This document shows, piece by piece, positions 1-5,228 of a stretch of DNA of 8,724 nt. Under the pieces are notes generated by a model, which ran no database searches, was not told the origin of the DNA, and saw only the letters and a list, made by a program, of their open reading frames with translations. The first letter of the stretch is position 1. Every line of letters begins with the position of its first letter. A program made the translations under genes and the position numbers. Source of the stretch: Cyanobacteriota bacterium (GTDB taxonomy: Bacteria > Cyanobacteriota > Cyanobacteriia > Phormidesmidales > Phormidesmidaceae); the NCBI GenBank assembly GCA_027483425.1, contig JAIXUR010000414.1, positions 1 through 8,724 on the forward strand, written 5' to 3'.

Positions 1-5
1 GGCGG

Positions 6-650
6 GTGGGGCAGAGCACGACCGACTGGCAGGAGAGCTTTGGGCTCGATAGTCTGTTCATCCCAGGGGCCGTGAATCCTGGGGCCATGAATCCTGGGGC
101 CATGAATCCTGGGGATGTAACGAGCCCAGAGCATCCTTCAGAACGGTCTCAGGCTCTCTCCCCCAGGGCACCGCTGTCCCCAGCGCCAGGCGTTGAGGCC
201 GCCGCCTCTCCTACGGCCTCCAATCTTCCGGTTCAGCCTGAACCCCGACCGGCCTACCTGTCAGACCGGATGCTGGTGACCCTGGCCTATCTGATGCCGC
301 TGTTTAGCTACCTGATGGTGGGCACCCAGTGGCTGGGGGGGTGGCCGTTGTTTTGGGGCGGCTCATTTTTGCTGCCCTGGCGGGTGGTGGTTCCCCTACT
401 GCTGCTGCTGGTGAAGGGGGCTGGGGCAGAGGCCGCCGACCTGCGGCAGGAGGCCAAGGCCGCCCTTAACTTTCAGCTCACCATGGTAATGGCCTGGCTG
501 CTCACCCTGGCCCTGATGTTTGTGCTGGTGGGGTTCTTGCTCGTGATCCCCCTGGCCCTGGTGGAGATCACGAGCTGCATTGTGGGGGCAGTGGGAGCGG
601 CAGAGGGCAAGCCCGCCCGCCGCCAGGCCGCAATTCGGTTTGTGCGCTAG
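6..650 (+). CDS. DUF4870/Tic20-like small membrane protein (5' end may lie outside the window)
   Basis: The reading frame opens with GTG at position 6 and is still open at the window edge, so the true start may lie upstream; 214 residues are visible. Residues 1-85 are a proline/alanine-rich, probably disordered cytoplasmic tail with a triple GA(M/V)NP repeat. Residues about 87-214 form the membrane domain, with hydrophobic segments near 90-107, 118-137, 155-175 and 177-198. The stretch AKAALNFQL (from about 151) and the C-terminal pattern A-x-x-G-(x)n-IRF match the DUF4870 family, often labelled Tic20-like in cyanobacteria. The family has no settled biochemical role. It lies 56 bp upstream of murQ on the same strand, but a candidate promoter overlaps its end, so co-transcription is uncertain. 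Family assignment is by eye from these motifs; the start is the weakest part. Confidence 0.7.
   Translation: MGQSTTDWQESFGLDSLFIPGAVNPGAMNPGAMNPGDVTSPEHPSERSQALSPRAPLSPAPGVEAAASPTASNLPVQPEPRPAYLSDRMLVTLAYLMPLFSYLMVGTQWLGGWPLFWGGSFLLPWRVVVPLLLLLVKGAGAEAADLRQEAKAALNFQLTMVMAWLLTLALMFVLVGFLLVIPLALVEITSCIVGAVGAAEGKPARRQAAIRFVR
66..110 (+). repeat. Three in-frame 15-bp tandem repeats
   Basis: Units 66-80, 81-95 and 96-110 read GGGGCCRTGAATCCT; the last two are identical and the first differs at one base. A partial fourth unit (GGGGATG) follows. Each unit encodes Gly-Ala-Met/Val-Asn-Pro in the disordered N-terminal tail of the membrane protein, so unit gain or loss would keep the frame. Confidence 0.9.
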
Positions 651-668
651 GCGCGCCAACGCTATACA
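640..668 (+). promoter_or_regulatory. Candidate sigma70-type promoter for murQ
   Basis: TTGTGC at 640-645 and TATACA at 663-668 are separated by 17 bp, the standard spacing. The -35 box matches consensus at 3 of 6 positions and the -10 box at 4 of 6. The -35 box overlaps the end of the upstream gene. A start point near 675 would leave a leader of about 30 nt before murQ. This is a pattern match only. Confidence 0.3.
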
Positions 669-679
669 TTAGCGAGAGT

Positions 680-701
680 ATTTATTGTCCATTTATTGTC
701 C
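680..701 (+). repeat. Tandem 11-bp duplication upstream of murQ
   Basis: ATTTATTGTCC occurs at 680-690 and again directly after at 691-701, ending 5 bp before the murQ start. It occupies the place where a ribosome binding site would be expected, and no Shine-Dalgarno sequence is visible there. It may be a slippage duplication or a binding site. Confidence 0.7.
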
Positions 702-706
702 TGGGA

Positions 707-1654
707 ATGCCGCCTGTGACCGTCAAGCCTCCCCCTCACGCTGCTTCAGAACCCGCCGATCGCGGTCATTTACTCACCGAGCAGGCCAACCCCCGCAGCG
801 CCCAGCTCGACCAGCTCAGCGCTCTGGAACTGGTGGATCTGTTTAACCAAGAGGATCAGCGTACCCTAGCGGCCATTGCCGGGGCTCGGGAGGCGCTAGC
901 GGCGGCCATTGACATGACCGCCGAGGCCCTGGGCCAGGGGGGGCGACTGTTCTACGTGGGGGCCGGCACCAGCGGTCGCCTGGGGGTGCTGGATGCGGCG
1001 GAATGTCCGCCCACCTTTTGCACCCCGCCCGACCTGGTGCAGGGCATTATTGCCGGGGGAGCCGGGGCGCTGGTCAAGAGCTCCGAGGGCCTGGAGGATG
1101 TGGCTGACGATGGAGCGGCGGCGATCGCGGCGCGAGCCATCTGTTCCCCGGATGTGGTGGTGGGCATTACCGCCGGGGGCACGACTCCCTACGTGCAGGG
1201 GGCGATCGCCGCGGCCCGCCAGCGCGGTGCCACCACCGTATTTATGGCCTGTGTACCCGCCGACCAGGTGTCCGTCGCCGCCGACATCGACATTCGGCTG
1301 CTGGTGGGGCCCGAGCTGCTGGCCGGATCGACCCGGCTCAAGGCGGGCACCGTCACCAAAATGGCCCTCAATATTCTGTCCACGGGAGTGATGGTGCGCC
1401 TGGGCAAGGTCTACGGCAACCGCATGGTCGATGTGGCGGTGACCAATACCAAACTGCGCGATCGCGCCCTGCGGATTCTCTGCGACCTCACTGACCTGGA
1501 TCGAGATGCCGCCGCCCACCTGCTCGATCGCAGCAACCAGCAGGTCAAGCTGGCCCTAATGATGCACCTGGGCAACGTCAACCTCGAGGACGCCACCGCC
1601 CGCCTGGCCCAGCATCACGGCCAACTGCGTCAGGCTCTTCAGGATGCGTCCTAG
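707..1654 (+). CDS. murQ: N-acetylmuramic acid 6-phosphate etherase MurQ
   Basis: MurQ cleaves the D-lactyl ether of N-acetylmuramic acid 6-phosphate, giving N-acetylglucosamine 6-phosphate and D-lactate; it acts in the cytoplasm in peptidoglycan recycling. The 315-residue product fits the family length (about 300). It has the typical start region LLTEQxNPxS (22-31), the sugar-phosphate isomerase (SIS) phosphate-binding segment GAGTSGRLGVLDAAECPP (85-102), GITAGGTTPYV, and GSTRLKAGTxTK with GNRMVDV further on. Glu99 in AAECPP corresponds to E. coli Glu83 and Glu130 in EGLED to Glu114, the two catalytic acids. The C-terminal helical part (from about 245) is complete. ATG at 707 is the only ATG before the conserved region, though it lacks a Shine-Dalgarno sequence; GTG at 716 is an alternative. 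No anmK or murP neighbour is visible. The gene ends on a TAG that touches a palindromic hairpin. Confidence 0.96.
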   Translation: MPPVTVKPPPHAASEPADRGHLLTEQANPRSAQLDQLSALELVDLFNQEDQRTLAAIAGAREALAAAIDMTAEALGQGGRLFYVGAGTSGRLGVLDAAECPPTFCTPPDLVQGIIAGGAGALVKSSEGLEDVADDGAAAIAARAICSPDVVVGITAGGTTPYVQGAIAAARQRGATTVFMACVPADQVSVAADIDIRLLVGPELLAGSTRLKAGTVTKMALNILSTGVMVRLGKVYGNRMVDVAVTNTKLRDRALRILCDLTDLDRDAAAHLLDRSNQQVKLALMMHLGNVNLEDATARLAQHHGQLRQALQDAS

Positions 1655-1676
1655 GGGCAGACCTGTGTGTCTGCCC
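1652..1676. terminator. Palindromic hairpin between convergent murQ and pentapeptide gene
   Basis: GGGCAGAC (1655-1662) pairs with GTCTGCCC (1669-1676) around a 6-nt loop. The element begins at the murQ stop codon. It has no T-run, so it may end transcription only weakly or protect the RNA 3' end. The same arms recur at 5191-5216, which marks it as a dispersed intergenic palindrome rather than a one-off terminator. Confidence 0.55.
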
Positions 1677-1698
1677 TCCATCGAGGCCGCAGAAATCT

Positions 1699-2277
1699 CT
1701 AGCCCGCTGGCAGAGGGTCTGCGCTATCCAGCCAGGCGCGGTCCAGGTGGGCACCGTCTAGGTGGGCGATCGCCAGGTTGGCCCCCCGCAGGTTGGCACT
1801 GGTCAAATCGGCTCCCCGTAGGTCAGCCCCGGTCAAATCTGCGTCGCGCAGGTCGGCATAGCTCAGATTAGCGTCGCGCAGATCGGCCCCGCGCAGCACG
1901 CCCTGGTGCAGGGTGGCCAGACGCAGATCGCTACAGCGGAGGTCAGCCCTCGACAACCTGACCCGACTGAGATCGGCGCGAATGAGCACCGCGCGGGCCA
2001 GATTCACCTCCGTCAGGTCAGCGTCCTCTAGGTTGGCCCGCCATAGGTTACAACCGCACAGTTGTGCCCCCTCCAGCTTGGCCTGGCTCAGATTAGCCGA
2101 CACCAGATTGGCCTGACTCAGGTTAATGCCCAAAAGCTCTACCCCGCCCATCCAAGCATCCTGGAAATCGAGGTGGCTAAAGTCTCGCCGCCCGGCCCTG
2201 TACAGGCCTAGCATCTGAGCCATGGTGATGGTGATGGACTGAGGCATAGGACTGGTTTCACCCATCAAATCAAACAT
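1699..2277 (-). CDS. Pentapeptide-repeat protein
   Basis: The 192-residue product is mostly tandem pentapeptides of the A(D/N)LxX type, running from about residue 43 to 185; examples are ANLSQ, ADLRG and ADLTG. Such repeats fold into a right-handed quadrilateral beta-helix. The N-terminal cap AQMLGLYRAGRRDF (about 20-33) is a form common in cyanobacterial members, where most functions are unknown. No signal peptide or membrane segment is visible, so a cytoplasmic location is inferred. Three in-frame ATGs are possible, at 2277, 2265 and 2247. The first has a weak AGG about 9 nt upstream; the third would begin MPQSITIT, just before the cap, and is equally credible. The gene converges with murQ and has a candidate RpaB-controlled promoter upstream. 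Roles such as gyrase protection cannot be claimed from this sequence. Confidence 0.88.
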   Translation of the reverse strand: MFDLMGETSPMPQSITITMAQMLGLYRAGRRDFSHLDFQDAWMGGVELLGINLSQANLVSANLSQAKLEGAQLCGCNLWRANLEDADLTEVNLARAVLIRADLSRVRLSRADLRCSDLRLATLHQGVLRGADLRDANLSYADLRDADLTGADLRGADLTSANLRGANLAIAHLDGAHLDRAWLDSADPLPAG

Positions 2278-2364
2278 TGCTTCAACCTGCTCGGCGACCT
2301 AGAGATCAGACTCCCCACCCAATCCTGGGGCAGACGAGCCTCAGCGCGCTGAATGAACGACACA

Positions 2365-2382
2365 CATGTAAAGCAATGTAAC
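2365..2382 (-). promoter_or_regulatory. HLR1-like element (RpaB binding site)
   Basis: Read on the minus strand, 2382 to 2365 gives GTTACATT-GC-TTTACATG. The established HLR1 consensus is (G/T)TTACA(T/A)(T/A), two bases, then (G/T)TTACA(T/A)(T/A). Only the final base departs from it. HLR1 is bound by the response regulator RpaB. The element overlaps a candidate -10 box, an arrangement in known cyanobacterial promoters linked to repression in low light and release in high light. The target would be the pentapeptide-repeat gene, about 90 bp downstream. Confidence 0.6.
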
Positions 2383-2403
2383 AATTCCTCATTTTTGTTG
2401 CAA
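2375..2403 (-). promoter_or_regulatory. Candidate promoter of the pentapeptide-repeat gene
   Basis: On the minus strand TTGCAA (2403-2398) and TACATT (2380-2375) are spaced by 17 bp; each box matches consensus at 4 of 6 positions. The -10 box lies inside the HLR1-like element. Transcription would start near 2368, giving a leader of about 90 nt to the first ATG. The remainder of the 2278-2521 gap holds one HIP1 octamer (2405-2412), the short tandem repeat at 2484-2513, and no convincing gene. Confidence 0.4.
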
Positions 2404-2483
2404 GGCGATCGCCTAGGTGTGTCCGCCTCCAGCGCTACCTGTTGGGGGTCAGTGGATTGTTGGGGGGAGGCGCTAGGGCGGAA

Positions 2484-2513
2484 TTCAAGGTTCAAAATTT
2501 CAAGGTTCAAAAC
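2484..2513. repeat. Two tandem 15-bp A/T-rich units
   Basis: TTCAAGGTTCAAAAT at 2484-2498 is followed directly by a second unit at 2499-2513 that differs only in the last base. Each unit is itself two degenerate heptamers (TTCAAGG, TTCAAAA), like the short tandemly repeated repetitive sequences of cyanobacterial intergenic regions. It lies just beyond the 3' end of the rhomboid gene. Confidence 0.8.
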
Positions 2514-2521
2514 TTTCGTCT

Positions 2522-3256
2522 CTACTCAACTCCCGGTGTCTCGGCGCTAGCCTCAACACCGTCGGGTTGGCTAAAGAGGCCAAACAGGGGGCCTAGCAGC
2601 GCCCCAATGGCAAAGCCGCCAGCATGGGCCCAGTAGGCGATGCCGCCGCCTTCCATGCCGATCATGGCGGGGGCCCCCAGGCTGGCGAAACCGTAGATAG
2701 CCTGCTGGGCAAACCAGATGCCCAGGTAAAACAGGGCCGGAATTTTGAGCGGCAGGGGTAATGGCCCCAGGGGCACCAGGGTGAGAATGCGCACCTGGGG
2801 AAAGCGAAAGATATAGGCCCCCATCACCCCTGCGATCGCGCCACTAGCCCCTAGGGATGGAATCTCGGAGTCCATCGCAAAAAACCACTGGGTCAGGTTA
2901 GCCAGCACCCCGCACAGCAGATAAAACAGCAAAAACCGCAGGTGACCCATCTGGTCTTCGACGTTGTTGCCAAAGATCCACAGGTAGAGCATGTTGCCCG
3001 CCAGGTGCAAAAAGCCGCCGTGGAGAAACTGGCCCGTCACCAGCGTCAACCATTCCTCCCCATTGATGGTCGACAATCCAGTGGTGAGGCTGGTCGAAAA
3101 TTCTTCGGGTACCACGGCCCAGGCGTGGAAGAAGTCGGTTAGCCCGTAGGTCGGCAGGCTAAGCTCATAGATAAAAATCGCCACGTTGAGCACAATCAGC
3201 CCGTAGGTGACGTAGGGCGTGCGCTGGCCTGGGTTGTAGTCTTTAAGGGGTACCAC
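2522..3256 (-). CDS. Rhomboid-family intramembrane serine protease
   Basis: Rhomboids cut substrate transmembrane helices inside the bilayer with a Ser-His dyad. In this 244-residue protein the nucleophile is Ser138 in GASGAIAG and the base is His211 in WAHAGGFAIG. His84 and Asn88 in the HxxxN motif (FLHLAGN) match the oxyanion residues of E. coli GlpG (His150, Asn154). About six hydrophobic segments fit a minimal six-helix rhomboid, with a short acidic tail after residue 230. The start is GTG at 3256, supported by GAGG (3263-3266) six bases upstream; an upstream ATG in the same frame runs at once into a stop. No cytosolic N-terminal domain is present. The natural substrate cannot be inferred. 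Its promoter would lie in the A/T-rich stretch near 3290-3330. It is transcribed away from the SGNH-like gene. Confidence 0.95.
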   Translation of the reverse strand: MVPLKDYNPGQRTPYVTYGLIVLNVAIFIYELSLPTYGLTDFFHAWAVVPEEFSTSLTTGLSTINGEEWLTLVTGQFLHGGFLHLAGNMLYLWIFGNNVEDQMGHLRFLLFYLLCGVLANLTQWFFAMDSEIPSLGASGAIAGVMGAYIFRFPQVRILTLVPLGPLPLPLKIPALFYLGIWFAQQAIYGFASLGAPAMIGMEGGGIAYWAHAGGFAIGALLGPLFGLFSQPDGVEASAETPGVE

Positions 3257-3262
3257 CGGTTA

Positions 3263-3266
3263 CCTC
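3263..3266 (-). promoter_or_regulatory. Shine-Dalgarno sequence that fixes the rhomboid GTG start
   Basis: GAGG within GAGGTAA lies six bases before GTG. It decides for the GTG because no in-frame ATG occurs nearby without a stop between. Confidence 0.7.
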
Positions 3267-3335
3267 ATGGATGTTGGGCACAGCCTCACTATCGCAGAAT
3301 GTTGAAAAAATGAAAATTCTTTGAGGGATGGCACT

Positions 3336-3365
3336 AAAAAAAGCAGGTGGCCTAAGCCACCTGCT
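3336..3365 (-). terminator. Strong intrinsic terminator acting on the minus strand
   Basis: AGCAGGTGGC (3342-3351) pairs perfectly with GCCACCTGCT (3356-3365) around a 4-nt loop. Read on the minus strand the 10-bp stem is followed by a run of seven T (3342-3336, overlapping the stem end). Read on the plus strand no T-run follows. It therefore ends a minus-strand transcript coming from above 3366, where only the broken small coding region is found, and it insulates the rhomboid gene. Confidence 0.85.
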
Positions 3366-3489
3366 GGAAGAAGAGAATTAAAGCGGGCAATCCGCTCTTG
3401 ATATCGCTTTGGGTAATTTGCCCTGGAATAGTTGGGATAGTTTAGGTCAGGCTGACGACTCCAAACCGAGAAACCTCTGGAACAGCGCC

Positions 3490-3658
3490 TTAGCCCACCT
3501 GGGAGCTAGCCGCACGACGCTTGGCCACCATGGCACCACCCACCACTAGCAGGCTGAGGGCCATGGCCGCAGTTTTCCCAAACCTCTGCTAGTCCAGTCG
3601 ATGGTGGCTCCTGGCCTGGGGGAATAAACCCCGTTGCGGCGAGAATGGCCACAACCAC
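3490..3658 (-). pseudogene. Short membrane-anchor coding region, apparently broken by one frameshift
   Basis: On the minus strand one frame from GTG at 3658 (or 3652) encodes 28 residues with a hydrophobic start (VVVAILAATGFIPPG) and a Pro-rich part ending AEVWE near 3575. In another frame, 3574-3490 encodes KTAAMALSLLVVGGAMVAKR and then RAASSQVG and a stop. That tail is a classical C-terminal sorting or anchor layout: about 15 hydrophobic residues, then basic KRR. Removing one base from the GGGAAAA run (minus strand, 3579-3573) would join the two into about 55 residues. An intrinsic terminator lies about 125 bp downstream on the same strand, which supports real transcription. No PEP or LPxTG motif of a named sorting system is clear. 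It could be a decayed gene, a sequencing error in a homopolymer, or chance; no Shine-Dalgarno sequence is seen. Confidence 0.35.
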
Positions 3659-3678
3659 GATAGTCGGGCGGCAGCTTG

Positions 3679-3715
3679 GTGCCTCAATTCTTTAAACTGT
3701 AGGGAATTGAGACAC
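3679..3715. repeat. Inverted repeat upstream of the SGNH-like gene
   Basis: CTCAATTC (3683-3690) and GAATTGAG (3704-3711) are perfect inverted copies separated by 13 bp. Beyond one mismatch, GTG and CAC extend the match on both sides. The repeat lies 30-66 bp before the ATG at 3745, where an operator or promoter would be expected. No convincing -35/-10 pair is visible. It could also mark the upstream edge of the broken minus-strand gene. Confidence 0.45.
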
Positions 3716-3744
3716 CCTGTTCCCCCAGTGCCCTTAACGCAGCC

Positions 3745-5184
3745 ATGACTAACCTTTTTACCTCCCGTGGCGGGCTGACGGCATCGATGGCGTTGAGTGT
3801 GTGGCTGACCTGCTGCATCGGCTACCCAGGACCATCGGCGGCCCCCGATAACCCTGAGACTGGTTCTGGGGCTACCGCCGCGATGCCAGAACGGAACGCG
3901 GCAGAAATCGCCTCTGCAAACCCGGCGTTAGCGGCGGCTGACCCCTGGTACCAGGCCATTGACGAAGCGAATCGGGCGGTTCAGCTGACCGCCACTGCTG
4001 GCACGGCCTCCCAGTGGAACCAGGTCGCTGGGGCCTGGGGGACTTCCGTGACCCTGCTGCAAGACGTGGCCCCAGAGGATCCGCGTCAGGTCTTTACCCA
4101 ACGCAAAGCGCGGGAGTATCAACAAAATTTGTACCTGGCCCAGCAAAAGGCCGATGCCCAGGGCCTACCCCGAGCGTTTCCGACCTTGGGCAGCGATGTC
4201 TTAGATGAGCAGGTCAGCCTGTACCGCGCCTACGTCGCCACCCTCGGCCCGCCCGATGTGCTGATCGTAGGCAGCTCGCGGGCCCTACAGGGTGTTGACC
4301 CCCAGGTGCTCCAGCAGGCCCTGGCGGCTGAGGGCTACCCCGGCCTCCGGGTGTATAACTTTAGCGTGAACGGGGCTACGGCCCAGGTGGTGAGCTTTTT
4401 AACCCGGCGGCTGCTGGCACCGGATCTCTACCCCAAGCTAGTTATTTGGGCCGAAGGGTCCCGTGCCTTTAACAGCGGACGGTTTGACCGCACCTTTGCG
4501 GAAATTCTCGCCTCCCCTGGCTATGCGGCCGTGGCCAGTGGAGCTACCCTGAGCTTGCAAAGCGTGGCGGTCGAGCCCACCGAGGCACCGTCCACCACCA
4601 TCGAACCCGCCGCCGCCGAATCCACCGCCGCCGAAGAGACGGCTAGCGCGGACACCGAACCTGCCGCCAGTACCCCCAAGGTCGATCATGGCACGGTGCC
4701 CCTCAGCCCCATCACCTCCCAGGGGTTTTTGCCGGTCAATGACCAGTTCAACCCGGCGGTCTATTACCGCAGCTTTCCCCAGGTGCAGGGTCTGTACGAC
4801 GATACCTACCGATCCTTTCGCCTAGAGGGGGTTCAGACGGTTTCCTTGATGGCTACAACGCAGTTTTTGCAGAGCCAGACTATTCCGTTGGTCTTCGTCA
4901 ACCTCCCCCTCAGCAATGACTACCTCGACGAGGTACGCCTGGGCTACGAACGGGAGTTTCAGCAGTTTTTGCAGGACAGGGCCAGCCAGGGGAGTTTCAT
5001 TCTGGTCGATCTCCTCGAAGCATGGCGCTGGAAATCTCACCTGTTTGCTGACCCCAGCCACATCAACCGCTACGGGGCCAGGGAAATTTCCCGTCTGCTG
5101 GCCAGCGATCGCCGCATTCCCTGGGCTCAAATCGCGCCGCCTGCCGAGGCCGAACCAGCGGTTCCCACCCCTCAACCCGAGTAG
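3745..5184 (+). CDS. Exported SGNH-hydrolase-like protein with helical N-terminal region
   Basis: The 479-residue product begins with a signal-like segment (about 10-33, ending PSAA), so export is likely; the TCC at 22-24 is a poor lipobox. Residues about 65-140 are a helical region of a form common in cyanobacterial secreted proteins (VAGAWGTSVTLLQ, then REYQQNLYLAQQKA). The SGNH-like domain follows: VGSSRALQG (175-183) as block I with Ser177/Ser178 as nucleophile candidates in place of GDS, NFSVNGA as block II, WAEGSRAFNSGR as block III, and DPSHINRYGA with Asp436 and His439 as the acid/base pair. This layout recalls polysaccharide O-acetyl esterase/transferase relatives, but substrate and activity are not shown. 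Residues 277-312 are an A/E/T/P-rich linker inserted inside the domain, probably a surface loop. No Shine-Dalgarno sequence is visible before ATG 3745; ATG 3787 would remove most of the signal peptide. The stop codon abuts a palindromic repeat. Confidence 0.75.
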   Translation: MTNLFTSRGGLTASMALSVWLTCCIGYPGPSAAPDNPETGSGATAAMPERNAAEIASANPALAAADPWYQAIDEANRAVQLTATAGTASQWNQVAGAWGTSVTLLQDVAPEDPRQVFTQRKAREYQQNLYLAQQKADAQGLPRAFPTLGSDVLDEQVSLYRAYVATLGPPDVLIVGSSRALQGVDPQVLQQALAAEGYPGLRVYNFSVNGATAQVVSFLTRRLLAPDLYPKLVIWAEGSRAFNSGRFDRTFAEILASPGYAAVASGATLSLQSVAVEPTEAPSTTIEPAAAESTAAEETASADTEPAASTPKVDHGTVPLSPITSQGFLPVNDQFNPAVYYRSFPQVQGLYDDTYRSFRLEGVQTVSLMATTQFLQSQTIPLVFVNLPLSNDYLDEVRLGYEREFQQFLQDRASQGSFILVDLLEAWRWKSHLFADPSHINRYGAREISRLLASDRRIPWAQIAPPAEAEPAVPTPQPE

Positions 5185-5220
5185 GGTGCAGGGCAGACCC
5201 ATCCATGGGTCTGCCCCTAC
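5182..5220. terminator. Palindromic hairpin between convergent genes, second copy of the murQ-type element
   Basis: GGGCAGACCCA (5191-5201) pairs with TGGGTCTGCCC (5206-5216) in an 11-bp stem with a 4-nt loop. The outer bases GTAGGG (5181-5186) and CCCTAC (5215-5220) are also inverted copies, interrupted on the left by TGCA. The element includes the TAG stop of the SGNH-like gene and ends 8 bp from the stop of the convergent GUN4 gene. No T-run is present, so its role as a two-way terminator is an inference. Confidence 0.6.
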
Positions 5221-5228
5221 CCATCCAC

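Noticed and set aside
896..1519. Long open frame on the minus strand inside murQ
   Set aside because: It lies wholly opposite a clear enzyme gene and its product is His/Gly/Arg-rich with no recognisable domain, as expected from the complement of GC-rich codons.
2265..2510. 81-codon minus-strand frame upstream of the pentapeptide gene
   Set aside because: It overlaps the pentapeptide start and runs across the promoter, the HLR1-like element and the tandem repeat; the product shows no domain or coding bias.
3570..3585. Possible programmed -1 frameshift at G GGA AAA in the broken small coding region
   Set aside because: The heptamer fits the X XXY YYZ rule in one frame, and a -1 shift would enter the hydrophobic tail, but that upstream frame has no usable start codon before the site. 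A simple indel is the more economical reading.
3767..3816. Lipoprotein signal for the SGNH-like protein (L-T-C-C at 21-24)
   Set aside because: The residue before the possible lipid-bearing cysteine is another cysteine, which departs from the usual small-residue rule; a normal signal-peptidase site near PSAA (30-33) is at least as likely.
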